A DNA stretch of 64,000 nt. Origin: Neogale vison (Eukaryota > Chordata > Mammalia > Carnivora > Mustelidae). The notes under the pieces are model-generated. The model saw nothing but the letters and a program-made list of their open reading frames with translations. It did no database searches and was not told the DNA's origin. The stretch spans positions 13,988,001 through 14,052,000 of the forward strand of contig NC_058105.1 in the NCBI RefSeq assembly GCF_020171115.1, given 5' to 3'. Position 1 is the first letter of the stretch. Each line of letters opens with the position of its first letter. The position numbers and the translations under genes were made by a program. Of this stretch, positions 10,829-21,889 are shown piece by piece.

Positions 10829-12476
10829 ATTTGAGGGAGTGCTGAATACTAGCTATGAATGACATTAACTGTTAAAGACCCAAAAGACCCCTGCAATCGA
10901 CCCGAGTAGGATTTTTTTGTAAGTCAGGTAATCAGTACAGTATTACCTCAGATCTATCTCACAGTGGACCAGCAAGTCCTCAGTCGCACCCTATGGTTAC
11001 TCGTCCAGTTCCAAATGCATGTTTGGAACAGATACATTCAGCAACTGGCAGAGTCCCTTGGCTTCATAATCTACAGAGTGAGGACTATTAGGGTGAGCAC
11101 TAACAAGTAGAAACCATTAAAACTGACTCTACCTACCACACCCCAACCAAATCAACTGTTGGCCTGTGCAGAAGGCAGCGCGCATGGAGAATGCACGCAT
11201 ATTACCATACACTTAATCACGTCATAACTCCAATTACAGCTGCTCTTCCAGACACGGTTTCATCTTGGAACAAATCAGTATACTCTTTGGTAATAGAGGC
11301 AAAATGCTCACTGGGCCCCTTTGGATTTTCAAGGCATTTGGGTTTTCATTTTGGTCCTCACTTGGGTCCAGTCCATCTACTGAGTAACCCAAAAGCTGCC
11401 AGATTTCTGCAGGCACAGAACAAGAGAAGGCCCTACCTCAGATTCAGAGGCCTATGCAAGCCGCTCAATCGCTTAGGCTGTATTACCCGACAAATCTAAT
11501 GGTGCTTGAAGTGTCAGTAGCAAATAGAGAAGCCTCTGTCAGGCCCCTGGTGGTGAATCAGAGCATATGCCTTCATGATTTGGGAGCATCCTCTGCAGGC
11601 ATTCTCCTTTTGACAAACAGCTTACTATTGTGCCTCTGTGGAGACCTCAGAGTTACCCCTCGTAAATTGGGTGTTATTTGACCCACAGGGACACGAAGTT
11701 GGTCCTGCACAGCAGCAGTCTATCATCAGGTGGAAGATATGCGTTAGTTCACCCTCAAACAAGTCCTGGAAGTACAAGTAAGCTGCATGAGCAAGTGGCC
11801 CAGATGCCCATCCCTCTCGTTACTGCTACTTTATCTTCTCTCTCCCCACTCATACCGATGAGCTCCTGGGGACTTACTTGACCTTATCTGAAGAGTAACA
11901 AAATTGAGCTCAGTTTACACTGTGTAGACACCACCCAAAAGTTGACAGATGTACTACTCTAGTCGCACTCTGGATGCCCCTGGAAAAAAAAAAGTTGTAA
12001 AGAGAAATCCTTCCAGTAGGCAAAACTTTAATCAGTGCTCTTGGTTGTTCATGGTGCCCAAAAGGAGAGATGGCTGGAAGCACAAATCTCCACTGACTCA
12101 TGAGCTTGGCTAGTGGTTTGGCTGGATGTTCGGGGACTTGGAAAAATACTTAGAAATACGGTGACAAGGAGATCTGGAAAGAAATACATGGATGGTCCTT
12201 TTCCGAATGGGCAGAGTGTGAAGATACATGTGTTCCACATGAATGTCACAGAGTGACCTCAGCACAGAAGTATCTTAATAATCAGAAGGGTAAGTACCTG
12301 TACTGTAGAAGTCAGATAGCCAGCCCATTTTCCCAGCTGCTCCTTCATAGCCCAGTGTATCCATGAACAGAAGCTGGAGATTATGCATTGGCTCAGCAAC
12401 ATGGACTTCTACGCACCAAGGTTTATCAGCTACAGATATTGCTGAGTGCCCAACCCGTCAAAAGCAGAGATCGAGG

Positions 12477-12687
12477 GACGCCTGGGTGGCTCAGTTGGTT
12501 AAGCGGCTGCCTTCAGCTCAGGTCATGATCCCAGCGTCCTGGGATCGAGTCCCACATTGGGCTCCTTGCTTGGCGGGGAGCCTGCTTCTCCCTTTGCCTC
12601 TGTCTGCCACTCTGTCTGCCTATGCTTGCTCTCGCTTCTCTCTCTATGACAAATAAATAAAATAAAATCTTTAAAAAAAAAAAAAAA
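12477..12687 (+). mobile_element. Young carnivore SINE in ERVL integrase relic
   Basis: A GGGACGCC-type SINE with an 18-A tail. AAAGCAGAGATCGAGGG is duplicated at 12461-12477 and 12688-12704. Its frame readings (12363-12656, 12513-12899) are chimeric artefacts of the SINE and the pol relic. Confidence 0.97.
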
Positions 12688-13009
12688 AAAGCAGAGATCG
12701 AGGGTGAGCTCCTAATATGGCTCCATTCCCCAGAGGTACCAGCCAGCTTCCAGGTGGTAGAACAATTGCACCGGACTACTTGCATCGATGGAAAAGGGCA
12801 TATTCTCAGCAGAACAGACACTTGCTCTGCACATGGATTTACCATTCCTGTCTGCAGCGCCTCTGCCAAAACCACTGTTGGTATCTTCTTCTCCCTCATG
12901 ATTTTCCAGCAGCATTGCTTCTGACCAAGGGACTCATTTTACAGATAATGAGGTGTGATAATAGGTTCATATGCTGAAGATCCTGTAGGTCATCCACATC
13001 ACTGAAGTT

Positions 13010-13395
13010 TGTGATGGGAGAGGAAGATATAGTTTCCAAATTGTCTTCAGGCATTCCAGTGTGTCTTTGTAAGTTTATCTGCTCTTGTAGCTTCGAGTTT
13101 GTCCTTGATGGCTCTCCTTCATTCTCATGTATTCCAGTTCACCTCATGAGTTCCAGTTTGTCCCTGCTCTCCCTGCTTCATGCCCATCTTTTCTCCCCGG
13201 TTGCTAGCCCTGATGACTTCATACTCAAAAACAGATGCAGACACAGCAGCCTTCCAGAGACCGCTTAACAAAATCCTACAACAGCATAATGCCAAAGTCC
13301 TATGGTAAATCCCTTCTCTCTTATCACTCAAGGTGGTTCTGTCTCTCTGACCAAACCCTGACTGGTGGATACAAGCTATATTAGTTACCAATACA
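13010..13395 (+). mobile_element. Probable 3' LTR of the ERVL provirus
   Basis: It is homologous to 10036-10200 over its 3' part and contains GGTTCTGTCTCTCTGACC followed by CCCTGACTGGTGGATAC, close to the conserved end of ERVL LTRs. The 5' end is approximate. The two LTRs differ heavily, as expected for a very old insertion. Confidence 0.5.
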
Positions 13396-13399
13396 GGTT

Positions 13400-14360
13400 C
13401 CAGTGTTCCTGAGGTACTAGTTACTTCAAATGAGAGGATTTGTCCTTTTTTCTTTTGTTTTGTTTACTTTTAAAAGGCAAAAAGAAAAAAAAAAAGGTCT
13501 TCTTCATTAGTGGCAATCTTCCTTCATCTTTGATCCTGTAATGTGCTCCTTCTGAGCATAATTTGGCATTTCAGGTTCTAATTAATATGGCAATGCATTT
13601 CAAAATGCTGAAACTAGAAGTAAACCTAGGTCCCTTTGACCTGAGACTTCATATGGGTCAGGCAATTCTATGTTTCTGTCCTCACTCAAACTGCCATTCT
13701 CTACGTCTGTGCTGATTTATAAAAGATTTTTTATTTGTAATGAATATGAAAATGACTATCAGAATGGGAACAGTGCACCCTGCTTAATTATGGCTGGCAG
13801 AAAACGCAATATACTCAGTGCAAAATCAATCTGATAAAAGATTTCCTGCACAGGTTCTGTCTTCCCCTTGAGCTCAGCTCAACTGTCCCTTGGAGACTAC
13901 AGTCAGCAGGAGCAGCCATAGCAATTCCACACATCATTTGGTCAGATGTTTTCTTCGAACGCTGGGTTTTTTTTTTTTTTTCATTTAAAGAGGAGACAAA
14001 TAAAACTTTGGGGTCTCAGAGGATGGTGATGGCATTACCTACCACTGCCAGGATGTGAGAGGGCCTCAGGGGATGTGTCAGATCCCTGGCTCTAGAGGGA
14101 CAGGACACCGAGACTAGCTCCACCCCAACTATCCATCCACCTGCACTCTCAAAGCAGCACATAGGTTGCTGGCCTCAACATTCCATCCTGCAGTTTTACC
14201 TACCTAGTGTTTAACAGATGCCTTAAGGCCAGGTCCAAAGAATGTTGGGAGCCTCTGCCCCAGCCTCTCTTTTTGCTTCCTGATCATAGTTCACCTTCGT
14301 ATTCTCATATTGCACTGGGAAGGCCAGGTAGAGAATAATGAGTCTCCTCCCCAGAGAGGT
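13400..14360. other. No gene or repeat recognised
   Basis: Mixed-composition sequence with short T and A runs (13477-13493, 13967-13981). I see no open frame worth calling and no family-level repeat. Confidence 0.45.
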
Positions 14361-14361
14361 C

Positions 14362-14877
14362 CATTTCCCAATCCCCAGAACTTGTGAATATGTTAGGTTA
14401 CATGGCAAAGGGGAATGAAGGTCGAAGATGGAATTAAGGTTGCTAATCAGCTAACCTTGAGATAGACTATCCAGATGGGCCCAACATAAGCTCAGGGGTC
14501 CTTATAAGTAGAAGAGGGTGGTAGAAGACAGGGAAATAGGAAGATGACAGCATGAGAAGGATTTGGCACAATATTTCTGACTTTGAAAATGGAGGAAGAG
14601 GACCATGAATCAAGGGATATAGACAGCCGCTAGAAGCTTGAAAGGCAAGAAAATGCCTAGAAAGACAAGAAAAATGCCTGGAAAGGCAAGAAAATAGATT
14701 CTTTCCTAGAACTTCCAGAAGGAATGCAAGCCTGCCAACCCTTCATTTTTAACCCTGTGAGACCAATTTTGGACTTTTGACATCTCAAAGTTTAAGTGTA
14801 AATAATAATTTATTATGTTTTAAGAACCACTAAGTTGTTGGTAATTTGTTAAAGCAGCAATAGAAAAATGAATACAC
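14362..14877 (+). mobile_element. MLT1-type MaLR LTR
   Basis: It follows the MLT1 order: CCCCAGAACTTGTGAATATGTTA, CATGGCAAAGGGG, GGTCCTTATAAG, TAGAAGCTTGAAAGGCAAG, CTTCCAGAAGGAATGCAAGCC, then TTTTAAGAACCACTAAGTTG and GGTAATTTGTTAAAGCAGCAATAG. The 5' end is missing or diverged. A small internal tandem expansion lies at 14637-14697. Confidence 0.85.
14637..14697 (+). repeat. About 22-bp tandem expansion inside the MLT1 LTR
   Basis: Three imperfect units of the form GAAAGGCAAGAAAATGCCTA follow one another at 14639, 14660 and 14682. Other MLT1 LTRs, as I remember them, have one AAGGCAAG unit here, so this looks like a local duplication. Confidence 0.75.
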
Positions 14878-14879
14878 CA

Positions 14880-15630
14880 GACAACATGTTTGTGTCAACA
14901 TTAAACTGTTTCTGTCCTGACTAAATGGCCATTTGGGAGACCTCTTTTCTTTCCTTTTCTCCTTCTTCCTCTTGTCTGCTCTGTTTTGTTCAAAATTTGA
15001 ATTTTGAAAGCCTTTACATGTCCCCTGTTAAGTCTGTTCGCTCAATTTAACTTAGACTGAAGTTCATAACTCTGCTTATAATTTATTTTCATGCATCATT
15101 ATCTCCCTCTCAGCCTTCTCTCTATATTCAATCTTTCTGTGCTTTTATATGCCCTCTTGCTCTATCCAAATACCACCGAGATACTCATGCCTTGGTTCCC
15201 AAGCTAAGATTCAACACATAGCACTGGTCCTACTCTTTTCCTGTATTAAAAATGATATTTCTTCAGTGCAGTTTGCTTACTAAATGTTAGAAAAGAAAAC
15301 TGATTAACCTAATCCACCGTAATTCCCTTTGCTTGAGCTCTCTGAGAAATGCTTACCACCAAGGAAGAAAGAAATGGGATGTGTATATGGAGGGGATGGT
15401 TGGCATTACAATGTAAAGGTTACTTCCTTTTAATCCATCAGCATTGTATGACTGATGAAACAGATTACTTGTCAGATTCCAAAATGATCTCTTTACCTTA
15501 GTGTCCTCTCCCACACTCTCTCAGATCAGAGGAATTATTTCCTGCAGTCTCATAAACTTCCCAAACGCATTTATTATCTTCCAATTATTTTCTCCTCTTA
15601 TCTTTATGTGATACCTATACTGAAATACCA
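14880..15630. other. No gene or repeat recognised
   Basis: AT-rich sequence with a pyrimidine-rich section at about 14940-14985. No frame, RNA or repeat assignment can be supported. Confidence 0.45.
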
Positions 15631-15634
15631 CCTA

Positions 15635-16235
15635 GGTTTATTCATACACTTATTCACTGAACAAAAGTTATTGAGCATCTGTACCATACCAGGCACGGTT
15701 AGTAGTTAACCAGTCTGAGCTGGTATTTTTCTTGGGAACAAGGGGTAAGGGAAATAATTTTGAGAAGAAAGAGTTGTATAGGGAAAACCATAGTGGCATG
15801 AAATAGATTCATATGATTAGGGAATTTAAAACGTTTCTGGTATGAATGGGGTGTAGAGGTGTGTGAGTATATGGAGGGGAATGGCAACAGATGAGCTGGA
15901 AAAGTGTAAAAGGGGCATCACTGAAAGTCAGACTAAGGTGTTTGTTCTTTGCCCTAAAAGAAATGACAAACTACCAAACAATATTAAGCAAAGGAATGAC
16001 ATTGTTAAATCCATAAGTAGGAAAAGTTAGTCTGGCTACATTGTAGTTGATAAACAGGAGGGAAAAATTGTACAGGCAAGAACATATGAAGTCCTGAAGT
16101 AAGGCAGTAGCAGTAGTGATGGAAGAGGGAAGAAAACAGGTTGGAGAGATATTCTAGACATTGGTGAATGGTTAGATATGGAAGGATTAATAAAATGGAG
16201 TATCTAAGAGGTCTGCCTAGTGATTAATAGGACTA
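15635..16235 (-). mobile_element. L2 LINE, antisense
   Basis: It begins with the antisense L2 3' text (ttattgagcatctgtaccataccaggcac shortened to its key words) and continues with AATGACATTGTTAAATC and AGTCTGGCTACATTGTAG, the antisense of the L2 ORF2 C-terminal region. It is non-coding. Confidence 0.6.
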
Positions 16236-17340
16236 CATCATTTACAAATACTTACTGAATGCTTATTATGTGCCAAAAATAAAACTGCAAAGATAAAAAA
16301 GATGCAAGCCCAGTCCATATGGAACTTATCATCCAATAGAGAGACAATTAAACAGAAAATTTCAGTAAAATATTATATGTACTATGCTAAAAGTGTGCAT
16401 AAATGAAGGGAGGAACATATCCTAGCCTGAAGTCTCCTAGAGGAAATTATTGCTGACAGTATGGTGTAATTTTCTAGATGAAGAAAGGTAGGAAAGAAAA
16501 GTACAGTAGGTGTAAGTCAGCATTAGTGTTTACAGAGAATGATGTGTAGTTTAATAGTAGTAGACTGTACAGAAGTGAGAAATGGTAGGAAATAATGCTT
16601 AAGAGTCACATAGGGACCAAATCATGAAGAACCTTCTAAGTTATGGTAAAAATCGATCTTTATTCTGTAGATGATAAGTAAGCATCGAAAGTTTTAAATA
16701 TGGAGGTCTAATGGTCAATTTGTTTTAGAAAGATCATCCTGAGCACTAAAAGTGAAAAGAACTATTCAGAAGAAGTTGCAGGAGTCCAAACAAGAGATAC
16801 TGGGTGCCTGAAGTAGGACAGAGAATAGTTTGGATAGACAGAAAAAGCCTTGAAAAAATGATTAATAGGTAAAATCAGGAGTACTTCCTGATTGATGAAG
16901 GGTGGAGAAGGAAAGGGCAGTAAAGAATAGGAAAGAGTGTAGAATCATTGTCAGGTTGCATTATTAGGTGCCTAGATAGGTGATACAATTTACTGAAATA
17001 AGCAATAGATAATGACTTCAGTTAGGGTCACATTTGGACTAAGATACTAGAGACAAGCAACAGGCAGTTATAAATTTGGATCTGGGGCTCAGGAGAGGGA
17101 AATATCCTATTTTAGACGTCATTGCCAACCAAGTTGTAGTTAAAACCATGGGATATGATGATATGATTCAAGAAAAGAATTTTAAAAGAGAAAAACATTG
17201 GGCCAAGGAGGGACACTTGAATCCCACCAATGTTTTAGGAAAGAGAAAAGAAACTAGTGAAGAAAACTGGAAAAGAGTGGTCAGAGAGACAGAGGGGGAA
17301 AATTAGTATTATGGAAGCCCAGGAAATAAAGTAGTTTTTT

Positions 17341-17564
17341 TAAAAAATTGTCTTTTTAAAAAAAAATTATTTATTTATTTTAGAGAGAGAGAGAGAGAGA
17401 GAGAACAATCGGGGAGCAGCAGAAGGAGAAGGAGTCAGGACAAGGAGAGCAGCAGAAGGAGACGTGCTCCCCACTGAGCAGGGAGTCCAATGTGGGGCTC
17501 CATCCCAGGAGCCTGGGACCATGACTTGAGCTTAAAGCAGAAGCTTAACCAACCAAGGCACCCC
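17341..17564 (-). mobile_element. Carnivore SINE in L2
   Basis: An antisense CAN SINE with an expanded GA tract and a duplicated AGCAGCAGAAGGAGA-like motif (17417 and 17448). Flanks AATAAAGTAGTTTT and AATAAAGTATTTT are a near-perfect TSD. Confidence 0.9.
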
Positions 17565-17974
17565 TGTAATAAAGTATTTTAAAAGAAAGAGGGAGTGGGA
17601 ACCAATTTCAAATATAGCAGAGAGATCCAATGAGTTAGAAATGAAGAGTATTCAGTTGTATTTTTCAACTTGGAAATCACTGGTCTCTTTGGTAAAAAGA
17701 CTTTTGACTTGGGGGTTGGGAGGAGGTGGTAGTGGTGAGGAGCAACTGTATTACATTGCAATGAGATTTGCATGGCAAACAAAGTGGAGAAAGCAAGTAC
17801 AGAATATTCTTCCAAGAAGAGTGTCTTTAAAAGGAAAGAGGGAAATGGGTGATTATTACAAGGAAATGTAAGTTCATGGGAATTTTTGTTCGCTATTAAA
17901 AGAGAATTATTTGAATACGGGAGCATATGTGTGTAGACAAAGAGATAGATGAATACGGTAGACAGATAGATGGA

Positions 17975-18001
17975 TGATAGATAGATAGATAGATAGATAG
18001 A
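17975..18001 (+). repeat. (GATA)n microsatellite
   Basis: Six to seven GATA units lie in an antisense L2. The minus-strand frame rich in SIYLSIYL is an artefact of this repeat. Confidence 0.95.
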
Positions 18002-18340
18002 CAGACAGGCTGTAGGGAAATTAGAGAGAGGGAGCATGAAGACATAGAATTAAGAGTAGCTAATTGGTCCCAGAAGAGGAGCCAATTCACAGTAGGACCA
18101 AGAATCAGGACTTGAATGGGAGAAAAAAACACAACTTCCACTGATAATAGAAGCAAGATGAAAGATCGGGTGTAGGTGAAATGTAATATAGGCAGAAGAA
18201 TAGTAAGCTGGGTAAACTCACATCTGATGACTTTTACTCCTGATGAACATTATCTATTGGTGGCTGAGTAAGAGACTTCCAGAGACTAAGAAGGCTTTGA
18301 GAGAATCGCTGAAAGAAATTACAAGCAAAAATGATGGCCA

Positions 18341-18560
18341 AAAGTATCAGGGACCCAGGCTGAGATTAAGGGTTACGAATTTGCCTCGAGATCTTCTGTT
18401 GTGGTCTAAACAGGCTCTAGGGCAAGAGCAGATATGCAAATTATGGGATCATTTCAGATAGTGTTTAGCCAGGAACATTCAGTAAAAGAAAGAGGCAGTA
18501 AGTGGTGGTGCCCCTCACTTAGATAGGAGATACACTTTCTCTTGACTTGTTCTTTCTCCA
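18341..18560. other. No gene or repeat recognised
   Basis: A short interval between the L2 and a MIR with no assignable content. Confidence 0.4.
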
Positions 18561-18564
18561 AGGA

Positions 18565-18705
18565 GATAACTTAGGGTAGTAGAAAGGACAACAGATTGAG
18601 GTGTAAGAGACCAGGGTTCTAGAGGTAGCATGTACTATCTCTAAGACCTTGGATAAATCCTTTCCCCTTTCTGGTCCTCAGTTTCTCCATCCAGCCATGA
18701 TGACT
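18565..18705 (+). mobile_element. MIR SINE
   Basis: It follows the MIR core order: GTAGTAGAAAGGACAACAGATTGA, GACCAGGGTTCTAG, AAGACCTTGGATAAATC, then CTGGTCCTCAGTTTCTCCATC. Ancient and 3'-truncated. Confidence 0.7.
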
Positions 18706-19600
18706 TTGGATAGTCTTTTCCAGCTATGACACGCTATGACTGTGAAGTATCTCATGATTTCCAGAGTTCACATCCAGAAAATCTGGTAGAATGCAAGTAT
18801 GTGTGGACATACTGTATTGCCAAATTCAGACACTGCAATTTGGTCAAATCCTTTCCTGGCTGCCCTCCTCACTGATCCAGACCACCCTGAATCTCTTAAA
18901 TCTTGAGCACAAACATACAGGCACAGATCACTACAAAGCAACACCCAAAGCACCTAAGGTATTTCTAGCTAGCATCAATTTCATGGCTCAAGTCTCACCA
19001 GGTCTGACATATTCAGAAAGTTAAAAGCACATACCCTTTACTCGGGAGCAGAGGGAGGCCAAGGTACCCTTCTCCTTATAAATGCCAATACATTTGTGCT
19101 GCCCCCAGGCCTCTTAATCCTATGCTTTCACAGACATTAAATACATCCTGAAATTTAAAGTTAGAATGACAATACCCTCAACATTTAGGCTATAAGAAAC
19201 AGAATGCTTTTCAGGGTTTCTGGCCCGCATGGAATATGTTAAGGCACTTCAAGTTTAGTTGACTTGAAATTCTAAACCAAGAGGATGAGGATTAACTTTG
19301 AGCTCACATTTCTCTTAAATCACATAAACCCTGTGGCAGACCTGAAATATGAAATTTATCTTCCTCAAATGGTTTAAGGACCAGACATTTTCTTTCACCT
19401 CTAAAGGGCTGAGGTAAAATTCTGAATGCGAGACTACCACTAGAGCAAGTCTTGTGATCCGGGCTGAATTTCAGAATTTACAAATCTTGGATAAAGTATC
19501 TGGACTTTTTCAGTATTCTGCCATACAGGCTGGTGTTCTGTAATCTTCCTCGGCCTGGGACCTATATTTGCTCCAAGCCACACCTCTTTCTGGTGCACAC
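18706..19600. other. No gene or repeat recognised
   Basis: Sequence of ordinary composition. The short opposing frames at 18768-19024 have no recognisable domain. Confidence 0.45.
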
Positions 19601-19790
19601 ATTCACTCATCTATTTAGTCAGCCAACATTATTATTATTATAAGTGTATCACATTATAGTATGACTGCCTACCATGTGCTAGGTATCATGCTCAGGTGTT
19701 GAAAATGTAGAAATAATAAGATACAGTGCTTGTGCTGAAGACACACACAGGCTGGTGGTAAAGAGAGGCATAGAAATATACCCTTATATT
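19600..19790 (-). mobile_element. L2 3' fragment, antisense
   Basis: ATTCACTCATCTATTTAGTCAG, CTACCATGTGCTAGGTATCATGC and CAGTGCTTGTGCTGAAGACAC follow antisense L2 3' order. Confidence 0.55.
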
Positions 19791-19819
19791 AAGAGAGGAA
19801 ATCAATAATAAGCATATAC

Positions 19820-20005
19820 AGTTAAGACTCAGATGAACCTGGGTTTGAACTATAGCTCAGCTATTTTTAGCTGTCTGACCCTGGGCAAGTTACATTATCT
19901 TCTCATAGTTCACTATACCTTTTCAGAAAGGAAAATGTCAGGATTTACTTCAGAGTGCTGTAGTCAGGATTAGAGGTTGGCATATAATAAAAGCTTAACA
20001 GAGGT
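19820..20005 (+). mobile_element. MIR SINE
   Basis: ACCTGGGTTTGAACTATAGCTC, GACCCTGGGCAAGTTACATTA and the terminal GGCATATAATAAAAGCTTAACAG follow the MIR order. Nearly full length. Confidence 0.75.
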
Positions 20006-20014
20006 TATAGGCAA

Positions 20015-20280
20015 GACAGTGCTGCTGGTACAAGTCTCCCCATTCATCAAGGTCAGCCATGACCCTGCCCTGTACCTCAGGGTGGCCTACAGAGCCAAGT
20101 GATACCACTATAGGAAATCTTGGGTAGAAGAGGAAAAGAGGATGGCTGTTAAGGAGAAAAAGAAGCAAGCTGAGCAGAAATGAGTTGAGAGAGAACTGGC
20201 TGAAGCCCAAGATCACAGCTTACTAAAATGAGCCTGCCTTTCTCTGGAATGGTGTGGATGAATAAAGCTTTCTGTGGTAA
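20015..20280 (+). pseudogene. ATP5ME: ATP synthase subunit e (ATP5ME) processed pseudogene
   Basis: An intronless copy of the cDNA for subunit e, a small inner-membrane protein of the mitochondrial ATP synthase Fo sector that helps dimerise the enzyme. The frame from 20021 reads VLLVQVSPFIKVSHDPALYL, then RVAYRAK, and after a stop continues through EEEKRMAVKEKKKQAEQK and ELAEAQDHSLLK. This aligns with the roughly 69-residue family protein from its N-terminal VQVSP motif to its C-terminal end. In-frame TGA stops occur at 20100-20102 and before the VERELAE segment, and the initiator ATG is lost. The tail AATAAAGCTTTCTGTGG at 20259-20275 matches the end of the parent mRNA 3'UTR as I remember it. 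I see no surviving poly(A) or TSD. Non-functional. Confidence 0.88.
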
Positions 20281-20648
20281 GTGATGAGAAAAATATGTTT
20301 AATAAATGGCAACTATTGCTATTCTTACTGACAGTATTATTGATAACAATAATAACAACACGAATTTTTCCTGTAGGTATGACTGAAGGCTCTATCCTCA
20401 TTTGAGTGGTGCTCTGAGAAATTAATTTTCTGATAAAGATAAGAAGGTAAATGTAATTCCAGAGGATTAGAGATACATGAAAAGACACAGAGATATATGA
20501 AAAATCTTGGCATGTGTGTGAGAGTTAATAACTAAGCTGTAGAAGACCTGAAAGGAATAGAGAAAGATCTGAATCTGGAAAAGTTGCCTTTGGTCATTAG
20601 ATCAAGTGGACATGAAGTCCAAATGTTAATTAATCAAAACTTCAGAGA
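20281..20648. other. No gene or repeat recognised
   Basis: AT-rich interval. A 91-codon minus-strand frame (20213-20488) overlaps the pseudogene end and has no recognisable domain. Confidence 0.4.
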
Positions 20649-20860
20649 GGAGTGCCTGGGTGGCTCAGTCAGTTAAACATCCGACTCTTGATTTCGTCTC
20701 AGGTCACGATCTTGGGATCCTGGGATAGAGGACTGCATCGGGCTCCCTGCTCAACAGGGGGCCTGCTTCTCCCTCTCAAACTCCCCTTGCTTATGTTCCC
20801 TCTCTTGCTGTCTCTTTCTCTCTCTGTCAAATAAATAAATAAATAAAATCTTTTTAAAAT
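20649..20860 (+). mobile_element. Older carnivore SINE
   Basis: It starts GAGTGCCTGGGTGGCTCAGTC and ends TCTGTCAAATAAATAAATAAATAAAATCTTT. It is more diverged (CATCCGACTCTTGATTTCG) than the two young subfamilies. Confidence 0.93.
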
Positions 20861-21235
20861 GGGTCTTTAGAAGCAAAAGAGTGAAAACAAATGGAGTTGG
20901 AAGTAAAAGCAAATATTTTAGAATCTCACCTCACTTTTGTAGTCTCAAGAGCTGGGCAATCAACAGCCAGATTTTCAAAACTCAGACCCACAGGACTCAG
21001 AGCCAGAAAGGACTGAAGACATCATCTAGCCAAATGATTTTCAAACTTTTAGAGCCATATAAATCCTGTTAACATGGAAGATTTCTTGGAACCCCACTAT
21101 CTAAAACATACAGAAAGTGAGGGCTTTTTGAAACAGGGTTAGGGAAGCTTCTGAGTCCTTCTCTTGGTCCTTGCTCCACAGGCTCTGCCCTTTGACTCCT
21201 AAAAGGGCTCTGCAAGGCACAGTTACTTAATATGG
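20861..21235. other. Unassigned; possible hAT fragment
   Basis: A TTTTCAAACTTTTAGAGCCATA phrase near 21041 vaguely resembles MER58-type hAT elements. This is not firm enough to call. Confidence 0.2.
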
Positions 21236-21345
21236 GGAAAGTGAGCCCCAGAGAGAGGAAGAACCTTATCCAACATCATGAGGCTAGTTGGCCACACAGC
21301 TCTGGCTGAACCCTGGTCAGTAAGCCCAGAGTGTTTTACTATACC
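21236..21345 (-). mobile_element. MIR SINE, antisense
   Basis: GAGCCCCAGAGAGAGGAAG, TTGGCCACACAGCTCTGGCTGAACC and TGTTTTACTATACC follow the reversed MIR core. Confidence 0.7.
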
Positions 21346-21496
21346 GTATTTCTGAAAATTCTGCAAACTTCGCAGAGACCAATCATAAATTTATTTTCAC
21401 TCATGCCCAGTTTACTTGAGCAGGGAGGTGGGTTCTGTGTGACTGCTCTCATTTCTAAATCATCAGTTTTTATCTCACTTCCCTTGCTCATCTTTT

Positions 21497-21889
21497 TTTT
21501 TTTTTTAACATTTTATTTATTCTGGGGCACCTGTGTGGCTCAGTGGGTTAAAGCCTCTGCCTTCGGCTCAGGTCATGATCTCAGAGTCCTGGGATCAAGC
21601 CCCACATTGGGCTCTCTGCTCAGCAGGGAGCCTGCATCCCCTCTCTCTCTCTGCCTGCCTCTCTGCCTACTTGTGATCTCTGTCTGTCAAATAAATAAAT
21701 AAAATCTTAAAAAAAGATTTTACTTATTAATTTCAAAGAGAGCATGAGTCAGGGGCAAAAACAGAGGGAAAGGGAGAAGAAGACTCCCCATTGTGCAGGG
21801 CGCCTGACTTGGGACTCCGTCCCAGGACCCTGGGATCATGACCCGAGCTGAAAGCAGACGCTTAACTGACTGAGCCAGCCAGGAGCTCC
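21497..21889 (-). mobile_element. Carnivore SINE (outer member of a nested pair)
   Basis: An antisense CAN SINE split by a second SINE in its A-rich tail. CCTTGCTCATCTTTT is duplicated exactly at 21482-21496 and 21890-21904, so these flanks belong to the outer copy. Confidence 0.95.
21522..21716 (+). mobile_element. Young carnivore SINE nested in another SINE
   Basis: A sense GGTTAAAGCCTCTGCC-type SINE. ATTTTATTTATT (21510-21521) and ATTTTACTTATT (21717-21728) are its near-perfect TSD, made from the tail of the older SINE. The 123-codon frame across it is artefactual. Confidence 0.95.

Larger units (their letters stand above)
10201..13005 (+). pseudogene. Decayed ERVL-type internal region with pol remnants
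   Basis: Ancient endogenous retrovirus pol in sense orientation. Reverse transcriptase remnants lie near 11150-11330, RT-connection and RNase H remnants at about 11500-12290, and integrase-like sequence at about 12360-12960. The integrase part is split by a SINE. I recognise these by phrase order, such as CAATGGTGCTTGAAGTGTCAGTAGC-type text near 11497 and GGTTTGGCTGGATGTTCGGGG near 12117. Frames are broken throughout by stops and indels, and gag and much of the 5' pol appear deleted, because the whole provirus is only about 3.5 kb. No product is possible. Neighbouring LTR-like segments support a provirus. Confidence 0.75.
16240..18340 (-). mobile_element. Long antisense L2 LINE, interrupted by a SINE
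   Basis: This is a second L2 copy in the same orientation, restarting at its 3' end near 16240. AGAAAGATCATCCTGAGCAC, GGCAGTTATAAATTTGGATCTGGGGCTCAGGAGAGG and TAAAACCATGGGATATGATGA are antisense to the L2 reverse transcriptase region. It resumes after the SINE at 17341-17564 and contains a GATA microsatellite. At roughly 1.9 kb of L2 this is the longest L2 piece in the window. All frames are broken. Confidence 0.65.

Noticed and set aside
17579..18037. 152-codon minus-strand frame
   Set aside because: It crosses a GATA microsatellite (SIYLSIYL) and an antisense L2. Composition is low-complexity with no domain.
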